NCBI GenBank assembly: GCA_004123355.1
Contig: SCHM01000002.1
Span: forward strand, 7,971,569 to 8,035,568
DNA: 64,000 nucleotides
Direction: 5' to 3'
Source: Amphirosellinia nigrospora
Taxonomy: Eukaryota > Ascomycota > Sordariomycetes > Xylariales > Xylariaceae
Each line of letters begins with the position of its first letter. Positions within the stretch are counted from its first letter, which is position 1. Below the pieces are notes generated by a model. The model worked only from the letters and a program-made list of their open reading frames with translations, did not search any database and was not told where the DNA came from. Of the stretch, positions 49,295-59,322 are shown piece after piece. Both the position numbers and the translations under genes were made by a program.

Positions 49295-50178
49295 TTATTC
49301 ATCCACCTGCATACTCTCGCCGCCGGCCTCGCATCATCCGCTATGCTGTTGATCCAGTCCTTCACCTCAGCACCGTCGTGGACCTTGAAAGCCTCTAGAG
49401 GCCGCTTGCCAAGTTCCTTGGGCCCTACAACACCAACACTCGTGTTCTCTACCGTGAGCTCGCGGTCCTGCACCAGCGTCTCTTTAAGTGCCCTCAAACC
49501 ATGGAGGATGAGCTCGTCCCGGCCGCAGTCGGGAACTTGTCCAGGTTCTTTTCCAGGTATGTACGTGCCATCTGTGAGCGGGCGCCGATAGCACACGCCA
49601 GCATCTCGTGTGTCAGTCCAGAGGGTTGGAACTCGAAGAGGTGCGGGCCCGCTGTCGTCCACGCCCGCCACCAACAGCCCAACACCGTACGGCCGCTTGC
49701 CGTAATGCTGTGTGTTCAACTGAGCCTTGTCGCTGATGAGCGATACCAGCGTCTCGAGGGGCATCGCGCGGTCGTACGTCAGTCGTTGGGAGAGACACTG
49801 CTGCTTCATGAAGTTGGAGAGGACGCGGGCGTCGGATGTCAGACCAGCTATGGCGAGGCCTACATGCTCGTCGACGGCAAATAGCTTCTTCTGGTAGGAC
49901 GACAATTCTTCGGCGTTTCTCTGATAGTGGGAAAGGCGTGAGACTAGTGATTTGGATTAAGAGGGTAGGTGGTGTACCTTGATGGCAACTAGCACAGCAT
50001 GTGTTTTGCTCACTATCCCCACGACTACTGAACCTTGTTTCACGGCCTCGGCGGCATATTCGACCTGGAATATTCTTCCTTGCGGAGAGCTGGAAGTTGT
50101 TAGCATATATACCAGTATACTAGCTTGGACGGAAGCTCACAATGTGACAGAATCGTTGTCGTAGTTGTTTCTGAACAT
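49295..50178 (-). CDS. 20S proteasome alpha-6 subunit (Pre5/PSMA1)
   Basis: Outer-ring alpha subunit of the 20S proteasome. Exons: 50141-50178 ([12 protein letters not shown]), 49978-50089 and 49295-49920. Introns: 50090-50140 (GTGAGC...TCCAG, branch GCTAAC) and 49921-49977 (GTACAC...ATCAG). The spliced N-terminus reads [20 protein letters not shown] then [12 protein letters not shown], the alpha-subunit signature. [32 protein letters not shown] and [14 protein letters not shown] are diagnostic of PSMA1. Frame breaks near 49640 and 49510 compensate one another. Another near 49330 hides the real end, [11 protein letters not shown] with TAA at 49295-49297. Reading on to 49132 would give a false extension. 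About 260 aa, normal for the family. Confidence 0.92.
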
Positions 50179-50861
50179 GGTGCCGGGTGCCTTCTAATAG
50201 TATGCAGGTTTCGGGGGTGAGGTATATGTGAGATCTTTACGGCAGGGAGAGACGTGAACGTGAAGTGGTTGGTGGCTTGTTTGAATGAGGTTGATGAGAG
50301 ATGCAAGGCTGGTGGAGGGCACTCGCAAGGCAGCTCCAAGCTTCGTTGCTTCTGACTTAAAGGGCCTAGCGCTATGCGGGACCATCCCACCTACCAGCAG
50401 TACCTGGTTACGTACGGCCCCGCTCTAAATGCTGGCCTAGCACCCCAGCTCACCAGCCACAGCTCGTTGAGTGTGGCGCAAGCTAGCTGTTTCTCAGCCC
50501 AGCCGATCGCCGTCAAGGGCATTGATTGCATCACGGCCGGCTGACGACAACTTTAGAACGCCCTGTCTCTAATACCCGACCCAACGAGCGTAACTAATAT
50601 CTACAACCCCGTCGCAAATCCGCCTTCTTTACTTCCGGTAATCTGATCTCGAATCACGCTCTTCTCTATTACGCGCCCGGCAATACACCGTCTAGCCCAT
50701 CTCAGCATCACGCGCCGCCGAGCGACTACCGCCAGGCTACACCAAAGCACCGCCGAAACAGCCTTCTTCCCGGATATCGACCCGAGTCTCGACTCGAATA
50801 CACACACACACCCCACACAGATAAGAAAAGAACGCCGCCGCCGCGCGCCGCTCACGCCACG
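50179..50861. other. divergent upstream region of Pre5 and Vps55
   Basis: 683 bp between divergent starts. The right half, about 50600-50860, is pyrimidine- and C-rich on the plus strand (CACACACACACC at about 50800-50812), typical of a transcribed 5' leader of Vps55. Confidence 0.4.
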
Positions 50862-51468
50862 ATGCCGAACGCGGGGCTCAAGACCATAATCGCGCTGTCG
50901 TTCGTGCTCGCCGTCGGCTTCCTGCTCGTGATCCTGTCGTGCGCGCTGTACAAGGAGTACTACCCCCTGCTGGTCGTGGGCACGTACGTGCTGGCGCCGC
51001 TGCCCAACTGGGTCTGCGGCCGCTGGGCCAACCCGGACGACTTCGTCGAGAGCTCCGGCAACGCCGTCCTCGACCTCGGCCGTTTCTGCACCGGCTTCCT
51101 GGTCGTCATGGGTATCGGTACGTCAATTTTACAACCATCTCGTGTTTTTGTTGCCTTTGGACTTTCTTGATAGGATAAGGTCGTGGAAAAGAAAGTGGTG
51201 GGTTGAACAAATCACGGTATAACGGGGAGCGCATGAGGACCAGGCGAGATTTGTTTGGAGGATCTATGGGAAATCACTCACACAACTCACCTCAGCACGG
51301 ATGTACATCTGCTAACGCTTATTATCTTCCTTAGCCCTGCCCGTTCTCCTCGCACATTCAAATCTGATCGAAGTGCCGGCAATGGTCATGTGCATCGTCG
51401 GGGGTTTGCTGATCTACGGCACCATCATCAGCTTCGGCATGTCCTTCCAGGAAGAACAAGAGTTTTAA
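50862..51468 (+). CDS. Vps55 / OB-RGRP family endosomal membrane protein
   Basis: Small multi-pass protein acting in late endosome to vacuole traffic with Vps68 (yeast knowledge). Exon 1 is 50862-51117, the intron 51118-51334 (217 bp, GTACGT...CTTAG, branch GCTAAC) and exon 2 51335-51468. The protein has 129 residues, the usual size. Four hydrophobic segments are visible: IIALSFVLAVGFLLVILSCA, LLVVGTYVLAPLPNWVCG, FLVVMGIALPVLLAH and VMCIVGGLLIYGTIISFGM. The conserved loop WANPDDFVESSGNAVLDLGR and the acidic tail FQEEQEF match the family. No frame break. The intron is longer than most here. Confidence 0.93.
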
Positions 51469-52273
51469 TGATTTAAGCATATGTGGAGGGCTCGTTTTCG
51501 GAAGCGGCAGAGCCACCGTTAATTTTCGGGTTGTCGCGTAGTCGGGTTTTGGGGCTGGGGAGTAATATAGTTGACTTAAACATGTATGTAGTCGAGACTG
51601 GCAGTCTGTTAACTTACTATGTATCATACATATCTCGCACGCAGTGGGAGCGCACTTGAAGCGAGTGGGATTTCGAATCTTACGTTATTGGATCCCTACT
51701 TTTCGCTCTGTTGGCTTGACTTTTCAATGTTAGGCAACCGGTGATGTTATAGCCGGTCGAAAAAGCCTGTTCCTCGCTCGCCTTCGTAAATTCACGTACC
51801 CTCCCTCGGTTCTTCGTACAACACCTACCGTAGCAATGTCTTCGCCTTATGTGCTAGTAATAACCCTATATACACATTATTTATGTATTTAGATTGGAAC
51901 TTCTGTAACGTGGAGTTATCGTAATTATCGGGCAAGAGTTTGTAATCTTCAACGGGTGTACAGTTATGTCCTGTTTAATACTCCTTTCGTCGAGTTCACA
52001 AATTTAATGAGATCCGAGGTTCCATAGTCATCGTAATATTAAACTATTTTACAACCCCGCGGGAATTTCAAGCGGAATTTGTATCATTGCGTGTTAACTA
52101 AAAAACGCCGAACGCCATGCTGCTATTACGTTAAATCCCACTGGAAAGAAACAACCACTATTATCCCCATTTAGCAGATAATGAATACCCTACAATGTAT
52201 CTGAGCCTGGATAAAAATAATGATCAACGATCTCAGCTCTTGACACCTAACTGGGCCAAAGCCAACGCTTTGA
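51469..52273. other. intergenic, no gene supported
   Basis: 805 bp between the 3' ends of Vps55 and Gyp7. Nothing recognisable. Confidence 0.5.
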
Positions 52274-54835
52274 CTAAGCAGTAAAGCCGTCACCATGTTT
52301 CTGAACTTCTTTTCGGGGAAGAACTTCAACATTCCTACTCAAAAGTTTTCTGAGCTCTGGGCTGATGGTTTTGTTTACTTGTTCCGGAGCTTTTCCTTTT
52401 GGCTGTTGGGACGGAGGACTAGAGCTAAGGCCTGCAGATGATTGGCTTGAGCTTCGCTGCACTCGAGGCGCTGGAAAGTTTTGTTTCTTATCAATAGCTT
52501 CGATGAGCCGTTGGAATCGGCGGAATAGATATTCGGCACGAATCAACGTAGATTCAAGATCAATAGTCTCAGAAAGTTCGTTCACTAGTAACATGTGAGC
52601 AATGATTCTGTCATAACGATCGAAACGCTGAACGCGAGTACTTACTGTACTTTAGCACCTCATCAAAATGCTGTAGATGGGCCATAATTACGTCGCGGTG
52701 TTTGTCTAGAATCGCCAGGGCAATGAAAAGATGAAAACTGCTGCTAAGGTAATCGGTCCAGAGCACTTCCCACAGGTGCAGGGTGTCCATCCACTTGAAC
52801 TCCCGTTTGTACCATACCAGGAGCATGCGGAAAAAGAAGAAGAAATTTGTGCTGTCAGCCTTTTGTAGATGGGTATACAGTTTTGGGTCCATAAACTGCA
52901 ATAGATGGTCGAGGGTGAGAAGTTGGTTTCTCATGCCGGATTGATCTCGGAGGAAATTCCTTTCCATGCGATCCATGAAATGCTGGAAAGCCCAAAAAGC
53001 GATGGCATCGTCTTGCATGACCGCATATATAGGTGCAAGCAGGTCAGACATGCCCTGGACATAGCCTAAATCCTTGTTGTACTCGTTGTATGTGAGGAGC
53101 ATATCTTTCATCTGCTCCATGTGGACATTGGTTCCCACTGAAGCGAATGGAGAATTTGGATCGGGGTGAGGGATGTCTTCGCCGGCAAAGATGGGCACCG
53201 TGCGATCAGTTCGATGCACGTCCTTCTCTAAAAATGTTTATAAGTATACTGATATGCTGGTAGCATGTTGTGAGCTGTGACTCAAACTTACCAATTCTTC
53301 CTCTTTGCTCCCTCCACCACTCTCCCTCTTCGCCTTCACCACCAAGGTCGACAAGCCTCTCCCACCACGAGGCCTTTAGTTTCACGTAGGCATCTCTCAA
53401 TGATGCTAGTTGGGCTCTTCGTTCTTCTGACGTGCTATACCAATCATAGACACCTAGAAGGAATAGCCATGCTTCTTTGCGGACCCCATCGTCGGGATCT
53501 AATCCGCCGTGAAAGATGCGCTCCTTGATTTCATCGGTTGTCATTACTAGTCTCCCTGTGTGAGGGTCGAAAAAACCGTTCCATTCTTGGAGGGTCACGC
53601 GATTCCTCCTGTCCTCAAGAGACATAGAGTTCGTCTCTAGCAACTCAAACTCACCCACATCTGTATCCTCCATTTCCATGACGTCCCTTGCTGTCCATAT
53701 TCTCTGAGTTCGATCCCTCTCGCTCTGTTCTGCAATTCCCATCGCCCATCGTGCGAGATAAATCCTCGCGCTGTCGAACTCATTCTGGATGGTCTGTACC
53801 TCGGGATTCCCCATCAGTCTTCGAACCTGGGGCGGTATTTTCGGGTTGTCTATTATATCTTGTGCAGTCTTTCGGGTGAACGTCGTGACCTTACTGAACT
53901 TCTCCATGATATTCCAGCCGGTCTCCTTGACGAATTTCATGACGGGATCCATGCCACCATCGTGTGTCGTGCTTGGCCCTGCAGGTGAGGCCCCTGCGGC
54001 GCCTTGCACGGATATGCCACGTGAACTATCACGTCGGCCTATCTGGGTCGGGGAACCAGAATTCGCCTTGCCTCCGAACCCTTCGGCGTCTTCCTTAGTA
54101 GGTTCGACGAGATAGATGTTTGGCTCGGCGCCGCTTCTCTCAATACGGACGTACCGCCTCAACCAACGTAGTACCTCATCGCCTCCCCAAAAGATCTGAC
54201 CATGTTCGCCAAAGGGGTCAAAGTTCTCCTTAGCCAGCTTCTTTTTTGTAATATAGTGGACTGGCATTCACTATCGTGAAAGAAAAGTGCCGGAAAGCTA
54301 TCCCCTGCTCTTGTATTTATCACCACAGAGCCGAACCACCAGCCTAGGCTTGGTGGACGGACAAGGAGAGAATATATGGCATTCACAGGTATTGCAAATG
54401 CATAGTGGCCAATTGAGCCCCTATGAGCCGTAACGGTCGGAGGTGATGGTACCAAATAACTCTGTTTTGGGGAGAGTCGCCATCAGTCAGGTCGACTTTG
54501 ACATAAATGCTAGCAGCGTCTCCTAGAGATGATTCGGGTAGCCAAGCTAACAGGAGGTCCGAGGATGCCGGCGAGTTGGATATTGTCGACGAAGAAGAAG
54601 TAGGACGTTCACCGGGGACGCCCTTTTGCTGCAATAGTGCGACATAGCCAGGAATATTGTCTTTGGCCGAAGGCGTGGGGTGGATATACACCTTGCTCTT
54701 CGAGTATAGCAACTTGACTCCTCGGCCTGTCTCAGTGTGCGTAATTGTGTTATATCCGCCCTCTTCGTCGTCGCTCATGGCGTAGAAGCTGCCGGTTGGA
54801 GAGCCAGCTCGCTCTCGCAATGGATCTGATGTCAT
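52274..54835 (-). CDS. Rab GTPase-activating protein Gyp7 (TBC domain)
   Basis: GAP for the vacuolar/late-endosomal Rab Ypt7. The N-terminal region (54835 down to about 54270) carries a GYP7-type lipid/Rab-binding domain: VKLLYSKSKVYIHPTPSAKD, LVPSPPTVTA and YSLLVRPPSLGWWFGSVVIN. The TBC domain follows: TLQEWNGFFDPHTGRL, KERIFHGGLDPDDGVRKEAW, the arginine finger DVHRTDRTVP, the glutamine finger LGYVQGMSDLLAPIY and FWAFQHFMDRMERNF. Introns: 53228-53291 (GTAAGT; joins RIE-KDVHRTDR) and 52585-52645 (GTAAGT; joins LKY-MNELSETIDLES). Frame breaks: one base lost near 54457 (before SYLVPSPP) and one in an A run near 54255 (TILQKKKLAKENFD). Both catalytic fingers are present. The stop is at 52274. 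Confidence 0.92.
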
Positions 54836-55838
54836 CGCGGGGCGGAGTGGCTATAATTACAATGGGATGGGTGTCGGGGATAAGCACCCACGACGATACT
54901 CTTCATCAAAACGCAAGTATCTACAGGTGAAAATTTGCAGAGAGGCTGTCGTGTTAAGTGCTCAGTAAGAGGTATGTCAGGTGAGATTAGAAAAGCATGT
55001 GAACGACAGAAAGTCGCCTGTTGGATAAGCACGACTTCTCTTTATTTAGGTCCGTACCAGTGAGGTAGATAGAGCATGCCAAAGCCCCCAGCTACATATA
55101 TTTAGGTGCCTAGGTAGCTGCCTACCTACAGCTACATAACTTCCGGTACCTCTAGGGTAGGTACCTTAGCTTACAGTAGTCTACCCATAGTCCTGCCCGT
55201 AGTCGTCATTGTCAAAGTACCCGACACACGCAAAGGTCATGTGGCAAGCCACTAAACATCATGACTACGAGTCCGCCACCGGCGTAAATGGGCTGTTCAA
55301 CCCACAATCGCAATAGAAGACGCGCAATCTAGATCAGGCAGCAGCCAAACAAATGACCATTATTGAAACACCATACGTACAGACAGTTTTTGTATTAGTA
55401 GGGCCTGGACAACAATGACAGCTATGAAATGATTCCTCCAGAAGGAACAAGCATCTATGGGTGATGCGGGCATATACTCCCCTACCTTCTACGTCTTGAA
55501 ATTTAACTGGCTTTGAGGGCTCTCGCTACTCAGTCAAGAAATATAATAACTCATTCCAACCCCTCTGCTTTGGTTATGATGCATCTAATAATTCATAAGC
55601 CAACTCTGCTAGGACACAAATCTCGACCAGAGTCCCCGAACGAATCAATGTGGAAGCACATTTTACCCGACATGGCCCAGAAGACTAAGGCTATACCGCC
55701 TACTGCTACTCCAAATTTGTCTGAAACCAAGTGGTTTTCTTCATTGCGGGTTTCCATTTCCGTTCATCTGCTGTCCACGGACTGTAGCGCATGCCAAGGC
55801 TGGGGTTCGTTTGGACTATCTGGTAGACGTCCAAACTA
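54836..55838. other. intergenic with dense TAGGTA/TACCTA motifs
   Basis: About 1 kb. At 55103-55170 there are at least six copies of TAGGTA or its complement, some forming overlapping palindromes (GCCTAGGTAGC, GGTACC). No gene supported. Open frames near 55513-55917 are partly antisense to the Mso1-like gene. Confidence 0.5.
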
Positions 55839-56667
55839 TCACCGCATTCGGGGCCCGCTAGGAAGACCAACAGGCCGTCTGCCCCCAGGTCGTCCGCCAC
55901 CTCCAGAACTTGAATAGTCGGACTCGTTATTTGACCAAGGAGAGTTAGCACCCATATGGGGTTTATCACCTCCATTTCCGCCTCGACTGGACCGACCATC
56001 ATACATGCCGCCAGGGGCAAACCTGTCCTCGTAGTCGCCTGAACCGCCGCCGCCGCCGCCCCTCTGTGGCGGTGGATTGAAGGGGCCAGTAGATGACGGG
56101 CTTGTTGTCCTCGCTCCTCCGAATAACCGTTGCTTCAGTCGGTCTTGCGCTGAGCCTCCGCCGGAGCCAGTTGGTGTTGGAGCACTGCTTAAGCCCCCTT
56201 GGGGCTGGTGGCTTCCGGCCGTTGTGACGGTAACGGCCGCGCCTGTGTATCATCTCGCCCATTGCCTGCCATAGGGTCGGAGTTGCGAAACGGACTATCC
56301 TGCCATCGCTGTTTCGCATAGCGGTGGCTGCCCCTCTACCTCTCCGTAGACTCTGTGTTTTTGCTTGTGGTGCCGGGTTGTTATCCCATAGTGAACTTAA
56401 ACTGCCGCCTTGCTGTGGTTGTTGACCAAGCCCCCCATATCGTGAGCCAACCTGCGATGGTTGCGCGTAGACGGCGGTGACGGGCGGCGGCGCTTTAGGG
56501 TCTGGTGGCAGCCATCCGGGGAACGGTTTGCCCTTCTCAGTGTAATGCCTACGAAGCACCCTGCAAACATGGGTATCGTCTTCGGTATCGCCATCAGCTT
56601 CGCTGTTGAGATATGATTTAGTAGCGCTGACGACGTTGTTGTACCGATTGCTGATCCAGCTAGCCAT
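55839..56667 (-). CDS. Mso1-like protein (Sec1-binding exocytosis factor)
   Basis: Fungal Mso1 binds the SM protein Sec1 and supports SNARE assembly at secretory sites. The first 65 residues are the Sec1-binding region: MASWISNRYNNVVSATKSYL, GDTEDDTHVCRVLRRHYTEK and GKPFPGWLPPDPKAPPPV. The rest is Gly/Pro/Ser/Gln-rich and probably disordered. One-base losses near 56300 and 56190 change the frame. Following them gives SPFRNSDPMAGNGRDDTQ, then PTPTGSGGGSAQDRLKQRLF with the conserved short C-terminal motif DRLKQRLFGGARTTSP, a Gly6 tract and an end at PSGPRMR with TGA at 55839-55841. ATG 56667 is chosen because the family starts with MASWISNRYN; the upstream extension in the frame lacks similarity. 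About 275 aa. No intron is evident. Confidence 0.82.
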
Positions 56668-57281
56668 GGTGCTGCCCAGTCGCTGAGTAGGTAGGGAAGC
56701 CCGGTCGCAAGAATCTGGCTCGAGGACAGTGATTGTTAAGTAATGTAACGCGTGAGAATGCGATATAGTTTGACCCACGGTGCGGTTGCAAGGTCGTAAT
56801 TGGCTTTGGTTGGTGATGAGATGACTTAATGACGGGAATCTATGTGTTTGATATTCGTCTCAGTTGCAATTAATTGATCGGCAGAGCCTACCTAACGTTA
56901 CCTAGGTAGGTATAGCAAGAAGTACCTAAGGCACCTCCATCTAGGTACCTCCTACTAATACCTCTAGTCTCCCTGAAGGTGGGGTACATGCCTCCCCCAC
57001 CTCCCGTCATGGATTGTAGATAGGTGGGGTTTGGGAATATTCCAAGATACCTTATAATTATCCTATGTAGATTAGGACGGAATTCACTAAGCATAAAAAT
57101 ACTTTCATTGAGATATTTGTGCATTATGTAGGACTTGAAAGACTGTGAAAGAGAAATACATGCAATTCGTGTGTAAAAGCTATGGTCGATTCCTGACTTG
57201 AAGCTGCCTATGTATGGGTTCAAGGGGTATCAAGAAGAATCCAGCCGTGCCCGCCCTAGAATCCTGAAGAGGAGAGGAGGA
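56668..57281. other. intergenic, TAGGTA-rich
   Basis: 613 bp between Mso1-like and the Mak16 3' end. TAGGTA/TACCTA motifs cluster at 56887-56950, including an overlapping palindromic run at 56897-56911. No gene supported. Confidence 0.5.
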
Positions 57282-58814
57282 TTAAAAGGCAAGTTCGGGC
57301 CTTTGGTACTCAAGTTCATGCTCATGCTCAATCTCCATTCCACGCCGGAGTGTTTTCTTCGGCTTGTTTCGGACAACCTTTGCTCGCTTCCTCTTATCGC
57401 CCGCTTTGAGTGATTTTTTCTTTGCTGGTTCGTCATCACTTCCTTCGCTGTCGTCAGATTCTTCCTCTCCGGACTCGTCGCTTCCTAGCCAGTCTTCAAG
57501 ATCATCCAGATCATCTTCGCTTTCTTCAAAGTCGGAAACATATTCCACTGCGCCGGCTTCCTCTTCATCTTCCATCTCATATTCTTTTTCTTCCTCTTCC
57601 TCGTCCTCTTCTTCGATTCCAGTATCGAGGTCCTTGTCTCTGGTCGCTTCTCCTTCGCGCTCCATGGCATTCAATACCTTCTTCCAGATCTGCTCGCTAA
57701 CATTCAATGGTTGGTCCCCATAGGCGCCTTCACGTAGTCGCCCAAGTAACTCCCTCTCGATAGCGCGTTCCAGCTTAGCCGCAGCCTCCGCCTTTCTCTC
57801 TCTCGTTGCCTCACGTCTACGGACCTTCGGAGCCAGTTTGGGAACAAGTTTCTCGCCAAGTCTAGCCTCTTCTTTAGCTAGCCGTCTCATGCGAATACTG
57901 ACTTGTTGTAGCCGAGTAAGGCGTTGTTTGGCTCTGTAATCTCGTCAGTAATAGAAAACATTACGCCCAGAAACACCGATTGTGGCAACAAGGGAACCGC
58001 CCAAATGCTCCCACAGGTGGACCTGCTGTGCTCGTGTACGCTACAGGGGATAACAGGCGGGGTAAATACCTATGAATCATGTACTGTGGCCAGTATTTGA
58101 GATGCTCTTCGATTTGCGCTAAAGCTTGTTGATAGTTCTGTGAAAGCTTGATTTTCTGCCATAGTTTCGAGGGTAAATGTCTGCAAGATAAGAATTAGTT
58201 TCTGTTGTAAGGTAAATTTTACGTAGGTTTGAATAGGTGAGGTTCTATAACGTGAAAGAATCCTGTAAAAGAGACTCGTGTGTATGGAAAGATATAGAAA
58301 CGAGTTGGGGCGTCACTTACGCTCGCTCTGGAGTCTTAATGTATAAGTAGTTGATCGCCTTGACGGGATCTGGATGTGAGCGTATAGTGGCATAACGACT
58401 GCTCGAAATTTAGTATTTGTATTTTGTTTCATGCAAAGTGATGAATAAAGAAGTGCATGCTTCCTGATGAGACCCTACCTATTGGCAAGAGGACAGCTAG
58501 TTCTGCTGCACAGTCCAGATATATTCATCCTACGGTAGTTAGGTGGTGCGGTTCGATGATGCCTCTGCAGATTACTGCTTACTCATTGCGACAGAAAGTT
58601 CTCGCTCGAGTCGCGTTGACTTTGTAAGAGCAGAATTGCTTATCGCTACACAACCAGGGTTAGCAATCTCTCACGTACAACTAGTTTTCAAAGGTGTTCG
58701 CTCATCACTTGTAGTATATCCACATAGAGTTCCGCGTGTCTAAGATGATATAGGATGAGATGAGAACGATGAGTTTGCAACTTACATGACTTGCCAGATA
58801 ATTTCGTCACTCAT
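57282..58814 (-). CDS. MAK16: Mak16, 60S ribosome biogenesis factor
   Basis: Nucleolar protein required for 60S subunit assembly. Six exons fit exactly: 58786-58814, 58583-58645, 58479-58529, 58321-58398, 58070-58180 and 57282-57933, giving 327 residues. Introns are 140, 53, 80, 140 and 136 bp, with GTAAGT, GTAAGC, GTAGGG, GTAAGT and GTATTT donors. The spliced N-terminus is MSDEIIWQVIDKQFCSYKV, then TFCRNEMNISGLCSRTSC, PLANSRYATIRSHPD, YLYIKTPERAHLPSKLWQKI, EEHLKYWPQYMIHRAKQRL and IRMRRLAKEEARLGEKLVPK. The four conserved Cys of the N-terminal zinc-binding ribosomal-like fold are present. The C-terminal third is strongly acidic (Glu/Asp runs) and then Lys/Arg-rich, a nucleolar-type tail. No frame breaks. 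It shares a roughly 500 bp divergent upstream region with the Mss1 gene. Confidence 0.95.
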
Positions 58815-59322
58815 TTTGGCGATGATGAAATTGGTGAGAACGGGAAAGGTTGGGAATGAGTAGTAGATAGTGGACCATGCAACCAGGGTTCAGCACGCCA
58901 AATAAAGGTTTCGTATTTGTCCCAAGTGAACTGCCGAGAAAACGAGGTGCTCGGAGGGCCCGTCGCTAGTATCAAGTGCGCTTCGTGAAGTGCAGCAGAG
59001 AAACTTCCGGTATTGCTCCAAGATATGGAAGGCTGACCTTGGAGAGTCTGCAACCTCGAAAAAAAAATTAGTCCAGATACGCCAGAAGGGCACTAGCCCC
59101 ACAGAATAATCTAGTGGTCTTTTGATTGGACAGAGGCAAAGGTACGTGGGTCCCTGCTGTTCTCTTGCTTTGTAGCTTAGCCAATTAAATTAGTTGGCTG
59201 TTGCATTCACGAGACTTCAATCCTCCGTCTCTACCTCTTTTACAGCCTTATTTCTAGACCCGTATCAGCCTCTCGTTCAACTACCTTGGACACTATCTTG
59301 TCTGTAGGAACACCCTCAATCT
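58815..59322. other. divergent upstream region of MAK16 and MSS1
   Basis: 508 bp between divergent start codons. An AGCCAATTAAATTAG stretch near 59178-59192 contains a CCAAT core. Promoter role inferred from layout. Confidence 0.4.

Noticed and set aside
57364-57723. Ser-rich plus-strand open frame
   Set aside because: Antisense of the Glu/Asp-rich tail of Mak16, where GAA/GAG runs read as TTC/CTC/TCT.
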